This document shows, piece by piece, positions 41,582 to 54,059 of a stretch of DNA of 64,000 bases. The notes under the pieces were generated by a model that saw only the letters and a list, made by a program, of their open reading frames with translations, did no database searches and was not told the DNA's origin. This DNA comes from Adiantum capillus-veneris. Taxonomy: Eukaryota; Streptophyta; Polypodiopsida; Polypodiales; Pteridaceae. The position numbers were made by a program, and so were the translations under genes. The DNA lies in contig CM043954.1 in NCBI GenBank assembly GCA_014529385.2, positions 3,232,501 to 3,296,500 on the forward strand, read 5' to 3'. Position 1 is the stretch's first letter. Each line of letters starts with the position of its first letter.

Positions 41582-43850
41582 GTTGGGAAAATCCCGATGT
41601 ACCTTGTAGGCACTATCCACTTATTTTCTTGAACTTCTTCTAGAACGTAAAGTCAAGGTAGCTCTCATAATTCGCCACCAAAATCACCCTTCTCTGAATG
41701 TTTCTTTGGCAAGTGTTGATTGAACTTTGCAGCTCTTTTCTCCCTCTACTTCACAAAGAAATCCATTGTTGCTTCTATATCCATCTTTAAGGAATCAAGA
41801 CTAGTGATCTTGTCTTGCAAAACATCCTGATGAGTTTTGTCAAGCGACCACATGCCTTTTAATGCACCCAACTGAACATGTACGGACATCGCTGCCTCTT
41901 TGCCATAAACCAACTCGTAAGGTGTAAAGTTGGTAGCAACTTCGTAAGAAGTCATGTGAGCCCATAAACACTTGTCAAGATTAGCTTCCCACTCTTCTAC
42001 CTGTTTGTACACATATTTGATGAGCATCTTGACTATCTATTCATTAGCACTCTCAACTAAACTGTTGCACTGTGGGTGATAAGGTGCAGAAAACCTGTGG
42101 TGAATGCCCAATTTCTCCACTATTGTACGCACCAACTTACTCCAAAATCCTTGACCACGATAAGAAATGAGCACCCAAGGCACTCCAAACCGACACAACA
42201 GATATAATCAAGAAAAAATTGAGCAACAATGTGAGCATTTACCAACTTGACTCCTTTAGCTTCGACCCATCTAGTAAGATAGTCAATAGCCACCACTGTG
42301 TACTTCTTGCCGCTTGCTGATTTGGGTAGTGGACCTATAGCATCCAAACCCCATTTCTCAAATACATTTTGAGCTTGACTACCCTTTGTGTCTTGGTTAC
42401 CAGTTGTCTTTCACCCATGGTTTGACACTCATGGCATGTCTTTCACCAATAGTTCACATCTTGTACAATAGATGGACACCAAAAACCAGCTTTAAGAACA
42501 CGAAAAAGTACATGATCCTTGCCTTGATTCACTCTCCTCATGAAATTGCTCCAAGACCATACTAATTTCCTCTCTGTAAAGGACTCTCCACAGCACTCCA
42601 TCTTGACGATACGTCATTACATCTTTGCCCACCAAAGTGAACTTGCGAGCCTGTTGATCAATCCTCCTCTTTTGCAACTTGGACAAGTACTTTGAACACT
42701 AGCCTGTGCTAAAAAAATCATCAATCTCTTTTAAGGTTTCTCTACCTTCATACTTGGCGTGCTACATGAGCCTGCACATGACTGCTAGCCAATTGATTCA
42801 CTTCTTGATTTTGCTCCCTTCTAACATGCTTAAATTGCACCACTCCAAAAAAATTCAACAATTTCTTTAAGAAAAAAAACCAGTTTTCGAGAGAATCCCT
42901 CGCCATTGACCCAAGAACTGCTTAATGACTAAGAGGGCATCAACTTTAACCACAAGCCTGGAAATCCAAAACTCCACACACTGCTTAGTCCCAGATGGAG
43001 AGTCAAGTACTCCCCTTGATTATTGGTGTGAACGCCTTTCAAGTCAAAAGCTTTAGAGAAAATCACTTTACCCTGTGGGTCCTGTATAATCACACCTCCT
43101 CCTGCTTTTCATATTACCCTCATGTAAGCTAGTGAAGGCTTCTTCCAAATCAGGTTTCTCTCCAATCTCTTCTTTCGCCACCTTTGGATACATCGATAAA
43201 TCGGCCTCGTTGTTCACTAGAATTTCTGCCAAATGTGACTTACTAGTATGATCGATTTTGAACTCAAACTCAAACTCTTGCAATTTAAGCGCCCACTTCC
43301 TGGTATGCCTCTCTGGTTTTAGATGAAGCACAACCTTAGGCAACAAATTGTTAGATGTGAGCACATAAAATCTCCAAATGATCAAATGCACTTTAAACTT
43401 GCAACATGCAAACACCAGATTCGTCACCCACTGCTCAACCTCTATATAGGTCCTTTCTCTAGGGCTAATCACACGGCTATCAGAATAGATTGGCTTGTAA
43501 CACTTACCCAACTTTTGCATCAGCACAGCACATTGCTCAACCTCTGTGTAAGTTCATTATCCAAGGCTAATCACACGGCTATCATAATAGATTGGCTTGT
43601 AGCACTTACCCAACTTCTTCATCAGCACAGCACCAATGGCAATCATACCCACCGTCATGGCAACATAGAAGTCATCTTCTTTGTAAGGAGGACAAACCGT
43701 TGGCAAATGGCAAAGAATCTCCTTTACTTTGTCAAAGGCCACCTGTGCATTTTCAGTCCATTGGAAACCATGAACCTGTTGGGTCAACTTTTGAAGAGGG
43801 TATACATACTGCAAAAGCATCCAAAAGAGCCTGGAAAAAGAATGCACTCA
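41582..43850 (-). pseudogene. Ty3-gypsy pol relic: RT end, RNase H, integrase
   Basis: Read leftward, 43847-43557 has FQWTENAQVAFDKVKEILC and then GAVLMKKLGKCYKPIYYDSR (the RT/RNase H junction). 43526-43068 continues with TRKWALKLQEFEFEFKIDHT (RNase H). 42686-42492 has FTLVGKDVMTYRQDGVLWRV (integrase N-terminal). 42347-42120 has YTVVAIDYLTRWVEAKGV (integrase core, first Asp). 42027-41746 has NFTPYELVYGKEAAM (integrase C-terminal side). The order matches gypsy pol, but stops and frame changes separate every block. It is not a chromovirus copy like the one at 22 kb. Confidence 0.8.
43431..43634 (-). repeat. 102-bp tandem duplication inside the gypsy RNase H relic
   Basis: Copies at 43431-43532 and 43533-43634 share CTAATCACACGGCTATCA and CAGCACAGCAC. 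The period is 34 codons, so the LMxKLGKCYKPIY motif appears twice, once in each of two adjacent frames. Confidence 0.9.
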
Positions 43851-45068
43851 TTCACAATGGCGTCCGCAAAGGAAGGGAAGCTCTTTGGTCTTTACGTCAA
43901 ATTAACTTGTGAATACCATACTAGGTTGCATGGACACTCAATGTAAGACACTAAATTTATTTTGCACTTTATTTTGCCCATGGTTGTTAAGAGTTCTTTG
44001 TCCTCAATCATCCACCACAATTTATAGTCTTGCACCATTGGTTCATTCGATTTTCCCAAAGGAGATAGACATTCACATGCTTACCATTTAGGTACATCTC
44101 TTTGTCTACATAGTTAACAAGGTGGAAATAATGGGGACCATGCATTCCACATGGATGTTCTTCTTAGAAAAATTCATGAAGACGCTAAAGGAATATATGC
44201 ATCAAAGGGTATTCCCATAGGTAAGCTTTGCCAAGGGTTGGCTGGTTTCAGAGTCACTAATATACATTAGAGAGTGACTCTCTAGGTTTAATCATGTAAA
44301 TGCCATGCTTTGGCGGACAGTTGGTGATGGAACTTGACTGGAGTTGCGATAGTGGACCCATGCATGGAAAAGAGAATGAGCATGGACCTAGAGACAAAGA
44401 TTATCCAACTCTGCATGATTTGCAAGCCGCCGATGCAAAAGTGGCTTGCCAAATATGAAGATGCAAAGCAAGAGAGATAAGTTGTACGACATGCCTTTAA
44501 AAGGGGGAAACAACCATCGATGCATTATCCTGAAGCTAGAGCTTGTTGTCTTTCATGAATCTAAGATAGGTGCATGGTGCTATGGAAAGCATGACAAGAA
44601 GGTGAATAGGTGACAAATGAAGAGTTGGAGTTTTGATGAGGTTGCAACTCTCAGGTAGATCTCTAATCGTTGACCCTTATGACCATTTGGCATGGTCTTA
44701 GTGGTTGACATTCACTTATGCATTTTGTCATAATACAATTTATACATGGTAGATTAGTGTAAAGGTGGCTACTTCACGGTGGAGAGTGAAGTAGAGAGGA
44801 TTGGCACAAAGCAATGCACGTTTGATTGTGGGGTCATGGTAAGATTCAAGCAGCCTAGTCGACAATGATCAATAGATGTGGATCTCATGGTGGTAGATAT
44901 CTTGTATTTTGGAATGCTATGGGAAATTTTGGAAAGGTCTTGAAGTGGAAATTATTGATGTGATAGTTTAAGGTGAGCATTGAGGGTTGTGCTCTATAGT
45001 GCATAGAGGAGAGTCAAGATTTTTTGAGGTGGACTTGGAGAAAAAATAGAGTGATCTTTGAGACCCAT
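43851..45068. other. No supportable gene
   Basis: Ordinary AT-rich sequence with only short frames. No repeats or signals recognised. Confidence 0.5.
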
Positions 45069-45303
45069 TTGTTCTGCTGCGAGTGGCAAAACTTCTGTTC
45101 CTAATGCTTCTGCTGGCAGCAATTCGTCTAGAAATTCAGGTGATAAGGGCAAAAAGAAGATGCGTTGCCATTATTGTAAAGCTAATGATCACTTGATCAA
45201 GCAGTGTCCTAAGTTGAAGGCCAAAGAGGCTAAGAAGAAAGAGGGTGGTTCCACTGCCAATGCTGGTTCCACTACAAATGCAGCCATTGTTGAGTCTTCT
45301 GTG
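45069..45303 (+). pseudogene. Captured fragment of copia gag (zinc-knuckle region)
   Basis: About 235 bp homologous to the minus strand of roughly 9060-9290. The shared product includes SVPNASAGS, the knuckle CHYCKANDHLIKQC, and EGGSTANAGSTTNAAIVESS. It is inverted relative to the full-length copia and has sharp ends on both sides (TTCTGTGAA at the right). The 95-codon frame over it (45058-45345) contains no other copia sequence. No LTR is nearby. Confidence 0.85.
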
Positions 45304-46076
45304 AACCATTGTAGCCATATAGCTGTAAAATATGCTTTGTTGTAGTTGTGCATGTGCTACTAGCTTGCTTTGAGTACTTGAACTTTCAGCTGATTTGAGT
45401 CCATGTTGGCTTGTTGTGTAAAATTTGTCTCCTAGTAGATTTTGATATCGATTAGCAGAGTTTCTCCTGCTCGATTTTGATTAAACTGCTTTAGCCAGAG
45501 CACTTTTGCAGTTGACTTCTCTTTAGACTCACAAGAGTTGATTAACTCTAGCTTGAAGGTGTCAGATTTGATATGGGCCTTCGAAATAATGAAAATATGG
45601 GCTTTGAATAGCTTAATCTGCAATCACATGTGAGTTGTGTCCTTGTTCGTCCTACTGGAAGCTAATTTACATGCTTGTTTTTGACAACGTAAAAACCTTT
45701 ATACCGCTCACGGCTTTGAGTTGATCTTTTCGCTCGCTTTTTTGGGCTAATCTCTGGTTCGCTTTTGCGGTGTGTAATTCTCTTGGCTTTGCCTTTTTCG
45801 ACGTGCTCGCTTTTGTGTTGTTTACTTGGTGTGCAACTCTTTCGGCTTTTTCGCGGTTTGTTAGGTGTGATTCTTTGGCGGTGTGTTTTCTTCTTTCTTG
45901 GGTCTTTTTGGCTCTTTAGACGACTTTCTTTTTATTTTTGTTAATTTTTTGTGAAATTTTAAATGTTTTAAGATTTTTATTATTTTTTATAATTTTTTGT
46001 CAATTTTAGAATTTTTATGAAATTTTTGAAGATTTTATGAATTTTTTGATTTATTGTGATTTTTTCGAACAATTTT
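45304..46076. other. No supportable gene
   Basis: No recognised feature. Composition becomes progressively T-rich toward the right. Confidence 0.5.
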
Positions 46077-46900
46077 GGATTTTTTAATGATTTTTTTAAA
46101 AATTTCTATGAGTTTTTTACAATTTTTAGCAATTTATCTATGTCAATTTTTGACGTTTTAATGATTTTTTATGAGTTTTTTTTTAATGTGTTTTTCTCTT
46201 TTTTTGTAATTTTTCATCTCCTTTTTTATTTTTTATGAGTTTTTTTATTTTTTTATAAACTTTTTGTTGTGTTTTTCTTTTTTCAAAAACCTTTTTTATT
46301 TCTCATTGCATTTTTTGGTTTTTTTACTTTTAACTTTTTATTCTTTTTTTGTGGTTTTTTATTCGTGATTTTTTATTCTTTTTTATTGCTCAAAAAGATT
46401 TTGTTTTAAAAAAATATTTATTTAAAGACTTATCTCACCGCCTGCTTCCGTTGACCCCATTACTGAGATAATGCAAATCTTACTTATTTTTAATGATTTT
46501 TTTGTGAATTTCTATGAGTATTTTACAATTTTTAGGAATTTACCTATGTCAATTTTTGACGTTTTAATGATTTTTTATGAGTTTTTTAATTTATTTATGA
46601 ATTTTTAAATGTGTTTTTCTTTTTTTTTTTGTATTTTTAATCTCCTTTTTTATTTTTTATGAGTTTTTTTTATTTTTTTATAAATTTTTTGGTGTGTTTT
46701 TCTTTTTTTTAAAACCTTTTTTATTTCTCATTGCATTTTTTTATTTTTTTAATTTTAATTTTTTATTCTTTTTTGTGGTTTTTTATTCGTGATTTTTTAT
46801 TCTTTTTTATTGCTTAAAAAGATTTTGTTTTAAAAAAATATTTATTTAAAGACTTATCTCACCACCTGCTTCCGTTGACCCCATTACTGAGATAATGCAA
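46077..46900 (-). repeat. T-rich 410-424 bp tandem duplication
   Basis: Two copies (about 46077-46476 and 46485-46900) each end CCCATTACTGAGATAATGCA and share GTCAATTTTTGACGTTTTAA. The interior is runs of T with A, so short plus-strand Phe/Leu-rich frames are spurious. It may belong to the internal region of the minus-strand gypsy element whose LTR is at 48.6 kb. Confidence 0.85.
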
Positions 46901-46923
46901 GTAATCACTTTGGGGAGGGAGTG

Positions 46924-46925
<2 letters not shown>

Positions 46926-46970
<45 letters not shown>
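46926..46970 (+). repeat. GA microsatellite
   Basis: About 22 uninterrupted GA units directly after the T-rich duplication. Confidence 0.97.
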
Positions 46971-46972
<2 letters not shown>

Positions 46973-48604
46973 GGAGTGTGTATGGGGTGTGTGCACGCGG
47001 AGCGAGACGAGAGCGAATTTAGAGGAAAAAGAAGAAGATTATTTTAACATCGTAGGAAACTGTCCCAAGAGACCGTAAAGATCTATCTGACGAAGAATTT
47101 TTATGCGCCACGGTGTCGAGCTCGAAAACCAATTTTCTTTTATTATTTTTTTTTCAAACGTCCAAAAATGTCAAAATTAGGCCAAAAATTAGCCGAGAAC
47201 GCTAAAATTCATCCGATGCTCCAAAAAATCGCCAAAAAAAGCCAAAAATTTCTAAAAGTCTTAGAAAATCATTGGCATTCAAAATTGAACATTTTTAGCG
47301 CGCACAAACACACCAAAATTAGTAGGTTTTACCGAAAATACCAAATTCGACAAAATCGTCAACTCGACCCTCGAAAATAGTAAAACACTCAAAATTTGAC
47401 GAACGAAAGCCCAGATGCGCTTGAAATCCAGCCATAAACACACATTCAAAACAGCTCGTAAAAATCGCAAGATATCAAATTTTTACAAAATTAATGCAAA
47501 AATTTGTAAAAATTATCCAAAAAATACATTTTTTTAAAAAAAATTCTCCACACATTGGGGTTTAGTGTAACCAAATAAAATCACAAAAAGCACATCAATT
47601 CAATTGCCAAATAATTTAATCAATAAAATCCAAAGTAAGCAATTAAATCGATAAAATTAGCGACAAAATTAGGTCAAAATTTGACGCATTTGGAGTGTGT
47701 AAATCCCTATTTTGAGCTTTAAAAATGCAGCAATTAACCATTACACATATCAAATATGCAATCAAAACATTGAATTAATCATGCACATTAAGCACTTTTT
47801 AGGCACACACACACTAATAAAATTGGCAGTTTTTACCAACCTTTAGGTGCGCACACAAAAGGGTTAATCTTGTCAAAATTGCAGTGTGATTTCACAAATC
47901 TCTAGTTGGGCATGACCACAACACAAATCAATCATCACAATTGAAAAATCATTAAGCACACATTGAAGTTTAGGTGTACAAACAAGGGCAAAATAGTGCA
48001 CAGACACCTAAAATAGGCATACACACACTCAATTAAAATGCACACACACTTGATTTTAGTGCACACACACTTGCAATTGACCATTCAAGAATGCAATTAA
48101 TTCAATTAGGCACACAATTAGCAACACACATTCACCAATTAGCAATTGAACTTATCAATTTTATACGCCACCAAATCTGGAAAATTTCGACATTACGACG
48201 GCATGAAAACGAACAATCCAAAATTTTTCAAAGCAACATAGCATCAACATTACATTGCATCATGGTGGAGTCTCTACACAATTCTACTTATCTTTAGATT
48301 CTAGGGAGGTTGAGAATACCACCTTGATTACCTTTCCAATAAAGATCGATTGACGGTTGAAATCTCCAATCCTTCGTAGCAAATTAGTGTGTAAGTTAGC
48401 AAAATTAGTCAAATTAGCAAGGGGTTAGTGTGAAATTAGAGTGTGTAAACACACAATTAGGAAGATACGGTGACAAATTAAGAAATTATGAACACATTAC
48501 TTCATGCACACACATGCAAAATCCACAAAAACATAAACACACAAAGGAAATTAGTAGTGAAATTAGTGAAGAAACACATCCGATTATGCCACGATTATGC
48601 CACA
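46971..48604 (-). mobile_element. 5' leader/internal region of a minus-strand gypsy element
   Basis: The part next to the primer site (48250-48604) is homologous to the leader at 24009-24400. Further left the sequence is A/T-rich with no gag frame, apart from short plus-strand Lys/Gln-rich frames that I do not trust. The left end of the element was not located. Confidence 0.6.
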
Positions 48605-48622
48605 TCCCTGGCAGTGGCGCCA
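48605..48622 (-). promoter_or_regulatory. Primer-binding site, variant tRNA-Asp type
   Basis: Minus TGGCGCCACTGCCAGGGA, two bases from the LTR. It differs from the 24-kb copy (TGGCGCCGTTGCCGGGGA) at three positions. Confidence 0.85.
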
Positions 48623-48624
48623 AA

Positions 48625-49553
48625 TGTTGGGGGTTCCATCGTTGCATAGCTCCAATGACCAAAAAAATTATCAATCCAGAAAGATGAGCTACCACGCTAG
48701 GCCATGGAAACACTCATACGATTAATGAGCTAATCATGGCAACACAAATGGTGACTCTTCAAGGTGATCTTCTAGGCCTATGGAGGAGCTAAGCCACAAT
48801 GATGGGCAATTTTCACATCCACTTTCCTTCATCTCTAGTCAACCCAATCACACACACTAATGATTGCAAGCCACACACAACACTAATTCTATCATGAAAC
48901 ACGCTAATCGCAAGCACACACACATAGATCTATCGAGCACCACACTCCAATCAAACCTACATGCACACACAAGCAAGAGAGGGCAATCACACAATATTAG
49001 AGAGGGATTAACCACTAATTACTTAAGATCTAGCTAATCAAAGCATCATAGGAAATCATAAGAAGCATGAGAGAGGCATAGTGAAAGAGAATTAAGCATT
49101 GATTAGTGTTAATTAAGTCACATGAGCAAGGAGAAGCTCAAGGACTCGACTCCATAGCCACACACCTCTAGAGCTCTCACCAAAGAGTGCTCTCAACAAT
49201 TGAGCTTGAGAACCCTAATTTCTTTTACACACTGCCCTATATACCTAGGGTAAAAATATGCAATGTCTGGGTGCCCAAGGCCTTTAGGGCTCCACCACTT
49301 ACTGAATTTGCAACTTAGGTACACTAACTAACTTGTTCTTTACAGCTTGAAACTCCCATTGAGCCCGTAACACATTAAAATATTACAATGGCTTGAAATA
49401 AATTGGGAATTTACAATACATTACCGTTTTGGAAAAATGTGAAAAATGTGTAACTCCAATCTTCACTGCTTCTTTGTATTCATCTTCGATGTGCATCCGT
49501 ACGTCTTTGGTCTTTAGCAGCTTCTGTTAACTGACGTTGACTCGGTTAAAACA
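48625..49553 (-). repeat. Ty3-gypsy 5' LTR, minus orientation
   Basis: A 929-bp homologue of 23068-23988, inverted. On the plus strand it starts TGTTGGGGG and ends GGTTAAAACA. A TATA box (minus TATATAGGG; plus 49235-49243) lies where the 23-kb copy has one. No matching 3' LTR was found to the left. Confidence 0.85.
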
Positions 49554-51480
49554 CTTACTACCCACATCCCCTGCTCAAGCGGGTTACCCAAGCCCCTGCT
49601 TTATAGTACGGCTTCCACCTAAGTCAAACACCTTGCACTGGTCTCTTCCCTTCATCTATAGCAGCTTACACCAAGGCACATAACCAACTGCACACCCAAA
49701 CTGCCAACGTCATATCTCCACCGCTCCATGCACCCATTGGCACATCGTCCACTTCAAACACAGCATCTCCAAGCACATCAAATAGAGCACCATTGTGCTT
49801 GCCATCCAAAGACATACGTGCACACGTACCTAACCCACCCTCCCAATGTAAAGCACGATCCTTGTCAAGTAAATCTTGTACCTACTCAATAGCCCACGGC
49901 ACAACTGCACTTATCAGCATACCCTTCAACCGCCACTCACAAACCTACCTAGAAAGATTGGACACCGCCTCAAAATCCATATCACTTGGCATTGAGCACA
50001 CATGTCGTACTAGAAGTACTTCGATCTTTGGCTCCACACTTGCCTTCACATCTCTCATGCACTCAATCCTAGCATCATTGAGTGTTCCTGATGTATTGTA
50101 CCTTCAAGGTCGATTAGCACCATCTTCTTATAGGCTTCAATCACCTGCTCTTTAGGAACCTGCCCTACTACTGCATCATGTTTTGCCATGAAAGAGAGAA
50201 ACTCTTCTATCGCATTGTCATGGTTCTCTACCATAGGCAAGGTTGTTCCATCCCTCTTAGAAAAACTCTGCACCTATTGCACCACCAAAGCACATTCCAC
50301 CACCACTTTCATCAATAGGGCCACTAGCATGGCACCATACATCACCTTTTCTTGCATATCATCACCTAGAGACGTGGGTTGCTCCACTTGGCCTTCATTA
50401 GGCATGTCGGCTTGCACTTCATCCTGCTCTTTGAACACATTCAATGCCTCTCCACTTACATGCAAGAGATCAAACTCATCATACATGGATTGAAATGACT
50501 CGGTCTCCCAACTTGTGTCGACATTCATAGAGATACCATCACTCGACTCGATCTCTTCCTTTGTCTCTAGCTCCGAAATCCCCTCTAGCTTTACCGCTTC
50601 AACCTTGTCTACGAACTACATTCTTTGACCTTTACCATGCTTCGATGGAGCTTCAACAGCCACACCTGAGCTTGGCAGCACATCCTTTGTCCGATCTAGA
50701 GCCACTTGTACATCCTTATCAATTGGAGCCACTCTAGCCGGCATTCTCAGCATAGGAACCATGTCGTCTCTCTGTAGCCACAGAACCCTTGGTTATTCTC
50801 GCATAGGTATAGCCCTTTGCACCAATCAGCAGGGACCAGCTACAACCACTGCATCACACTGCTTTGCCATCACCACACTTGGCAAACCCCATCTTGCTTC
50901 ACGTTTCTTTATAATATTCTTGGTCCGCCCCTTTGCTAGGGCTGTCACTTCCTCATATGACACCAGGCCATCTATCTCAACCTTGTCACGCACTTCCTCA
51001 TGTAGGCAATCCATGAATTTACTCAACTTAAAAAAACCGATATTCTTAGTAGTAATTACCTCGATCAGCTTCCTCCAAAGGACTTCAAACTCCCGTATGA
51101 GTGCTTGAAAATACCCTTCCAAGCTCTGCTTCAATTTGTCTAGCTTTCTCTTCACCTCATCTAGTTGCGCATCCACTACATATTTGCTTCAAAAAGCCAC
51201 CTCTAGGACTTCACAATTTTCCTTTTCTTCATTTGGTAGACATCATACCATAGTCTCACTTTACCAAGAACCAGGAGTGGGAACACATGCACTGTGCCTT
51301 CTTGTGTTGATAAATCACTCTCTAGCACGAACAATCCATAACCTTGGAGCCAGGTTTTTGCATTCTTCACCCCAATGAAAATGGGAAAACCCATCCACAA
51401 CATCTCTAACAATACTTGCTCTTCAAAGGTCACACCTTTGGCATCACCAAATCCACCACTTTGACTTCAACTAGGAGCAT
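49554..51480 (-). pseudogene. Gypsy gag relic
   Basis: Read leftward, 51433-51203 contains FIGVKNAKTWLQGYGLFVL and VLGKVRLWYDVYQMKKR, which fits the start of a retrotrans_gag domain. 51176-50826 continues EVKRKLDKLKQSLEGYFQAL and FMDCLHEEVRDKVEIDG, the middle and end of that domain. Frames 50528-50274 and 50273-50055 are acidic and may be gag C-terminal sequence. Stops break the frames. No zinc knuckle was seen. It lies upstream of the minus-strand LTR at 48.6-49.6 kb and so is probably a different, older element. Confidence 0.55.
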
Positions 51481-52466
51481 CAGACAATCCTCAGTGGGGG
51501 CACCAAAAGATGGAGAGGGGGAATGGGGAAACACACTCGGCACACATAGTTTGCCTCTCTATACCCCAGGGCATACACATCACTCCAATCCATTAGATTT
51601 CACCTTCAAAACTCTCAACACACGATAGTTGTCCACTGCATGCACACACACCAATGCACAAACGTGCTCAACACAACTACCCATGCATTTCATTGCTCGC
51701 TTCAAGCCACACATCGTTGCCGCACACAAAACAACTCTCTCACTTTCATTTTGCACACAAAAAAGGGGTCCAAGGGACACACACATCCACACCGGCACCG
51801 CACACACAAGCAGAAGAAGTAGAGGAAGGGGTCAAGTGGGAAACAAAGCGAGAGAAACACCATGGAAGCTTCACCACTGCTCAAACACCATGTACAACTC
51901 ACTTACAACAAACGGCACACCCACATGGTCGTCGGGCAAGAAAAACCACACTTGCGCTTGGCGGACACACACCTCTGCACAAAAAAACCCTTAGAAAAAA
52001 CACCCATTCACCTTGGCTCCCCTACAAATGGCAAGCTAAGAACTCCTAAAAAGGACTTAAAAATGACTTTTTTAGGGGGGATCCTTTCAATTTGGGCAAT
52101 TGGCCTTTGATTGGTCCATTTTGCATCTCAATTTGGTAACTTTGGGAGGGGTAGCTGCCTTGTCTTCATCTACTCTCTTTTGTTCTCTTTCAAGTTTCAG
52201 GGGGTGCACTAGCAATGTCACTAGGGCCCCTAACATCTGGTAATTTTATTTTTCACTTCATTTTCTCTTTTCTCTCTCCCTCACTTACCACTTTACTACC
52301 TTCCTCTAGCCTCTAATTGCCCACTCCAGCTCTTGGATTTTCCCATCTCTCTGATTGCTCGAACACTTGGATTCTCTCTTCTCTAGCACCCTTCGGGGCT
52401 CTCTCTCTTAAGCTCACATGATACCTCCTTGTGCCCGCTTCTTGAGCAGTAGCGAGGTCGCTAGTG
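51481..52466. other. No supportable gene
   Basis: Overlapping frames here are compositionally biased (Thr/His/Cys from CA-rich DNA) and match nothing recognised. An LTR or leader of the neighbouring gag relic is possible, but no terminus was identified. Confidence 0.4.
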
Positions 52467-52470
52467 GTGT

Positions 52471-52516
<46 letters not shown>
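52467..52516 (+). repeat. GT run followed by 32 consecutive G
   Basis: About nine GT units pass into an uninterrupted G32 (52485-52516). Homopolymers of this length are rare; slippage or base-calling error in the length is possible. Confidence 0.95.
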
Positions 52517-52519
<3 letters not shown>

Positions 52520-52586
52520 AGGGGGCATTACTCCTTAAAAAACCAGGTGCCTTGAAAATCCACCCGCGAGATCAATCGCTACCCCA

Positions 52587-52955
52587 GATGCCACGTCAAC
52601 ATGCTGCACCACTGCCGACCAACAACGACGTTATCTCAGGACCATTACACAGCGCTGGACGCCACTGGCCACCGCCAAAACCACTAAGAACACCACCTTG
52701 AGATGTAAGGCTCACACATAACAGCATCATTGTCAAGATCGCCATGCCCATGCTTGTGAGGAGCTCCAAGAGATGCCACGTCAACATGCTGCACCACTGC
52801 CGACCAACAACGACGTTATCTCAGGACCATTGCACAACGCTGGACGCCACTGGCCACCGCCAAAACCACTAAGAACACCACCTTGAGATGTAAGGCTCAC
52901 ACATAACAGCATCATTGTCAAGATCGCCATGCCCATGCTTGTGAGGAGCTCCAAG
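52587..52955 (+). repeat. 184-bp tandem duplication
   Basis: Copies at 52587-52770 and 52771-52955, almost identical, each starting AGATGCCACGTCAACATGCT and containing CCTTGAGATGTAAGGCTCAC. Shortly after the second copy, TTGTGATACCA (about 52969-52979) recalls a copia primer site (minus TGGTATCACAA), so the block could be a minus-strand copia leader. No LTR was confirmed. Confidence 0.9.
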
Positions 52956-54059
52956 AGGCCTTGCTCCTTGTGATACCAATGGAGTGGGCACTCCTTTGCT
53001 CTTATACCATGGCATGTTGCCCCCTAACTTTGCATACAGGTCTATGCTTCCTTCCACGTGGCTCTCTCCAATGCCTTGGTCCTCTTAAGACTTAAAAACT
53101 TCAAAGAACACCAAGTTTTCAATCCCTTTCCCCTCCAGATTCTCTATGCTTCCATTTGATGCACAAGAGCCTAATGACCAAGCCGTTGAATCCCTTCAAA
53201 ATCTTGCATTCCCAACTTCAAGCCCGTACAAGGCCCCCTTTATTTCTGAATTCCTCGTGCCCGCAAACTAAGGCTGCCAAAACCGGCAAAATGCATCTGG
53301 TACTTTTCCTCAGGCAATTGCACCCAACTTCAACTGACCATAACTTGGTGCTCAAGACTAGGATGGAGAGCCTTCATCTCCTATTGACTCCTCATGATGT
53401 ATACTACCTTCTTGAACTTGGTCGAGGGCCAAAAAATGCATGGTGGCATGCCATCCAATGCGTTCAACTTGGCACAAAAAAGGCCCCCGGCAAAACTTTG
53501 ACTGGTCATAACTTGCAATCTAGAGCTGCGATTCACAATCCGAGAAGATCTGCATGCTCCACAACTTGAGCTCTTCATGTTTTCCTAATTACTTTAGCTC
53601 TGGTCACTTGTCCCAAGCTGCCCTATTTGTTGGGGATCCACAAGCCCTACTATCTTTAAACCGCAATATCTTTCACACCAGGGCTCCGTTTGACGAGCCA
53701 TCTGGACCAGCTTGCACATCTCAAGCACAAACATAGCACTTTGTACACCTTGACCTACCATCCCATTTGGACCACTCTAAAACCTTCTTGACCTAAAAAG
53801 TCGAAAGATGCATACATTTCCCCTAGCACCTACTTGCCCAGGTCTTTCACTCTTGCCTTAGCCCTTTGTCCTGCATCTACTAGCACCCTTTTCTTGGCAT
53901 AGAGCACTTCCCTGCACATACCAACTTTAGTTGTACCACCACAGAGTAGGAGGAGTGAATCTATCTTGGATAGATTGCTTCCACGCCAGTGACCACTTCT
54001 GTGACATGGTGGATCTATTTGCATTCTAGAAGGGACTACTTTTTCTTACCATTGTGTCG
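52956..54059. other. No supportable gene; leader-like degenerate repeats
   Basis: 53280-53790 carries the CATAACTT, TTTGACGAGCC and CATCTGGACC motifs also seen at 39.65-40.5 kb. Short frames have no domain content. Confidence 0.4.

Noticed and set aside
46056-46238. Phe-rich plus-strand frame
   Set aside because: Product of T-rich low-complexity DNA; it falls in a duplicated repeat.
23068-49553. One element bounded by the gypsy LTRs at 23 kb and 49 kb
   Set aside because: The LTRs are inverted, each has its own primer site, and they are diverged; they are separate insertions.
51580-52110. Several overlapping 60-130 codon frames
   Set aside because: Three frames are open at once because of CA-rich composition; none has motifs.
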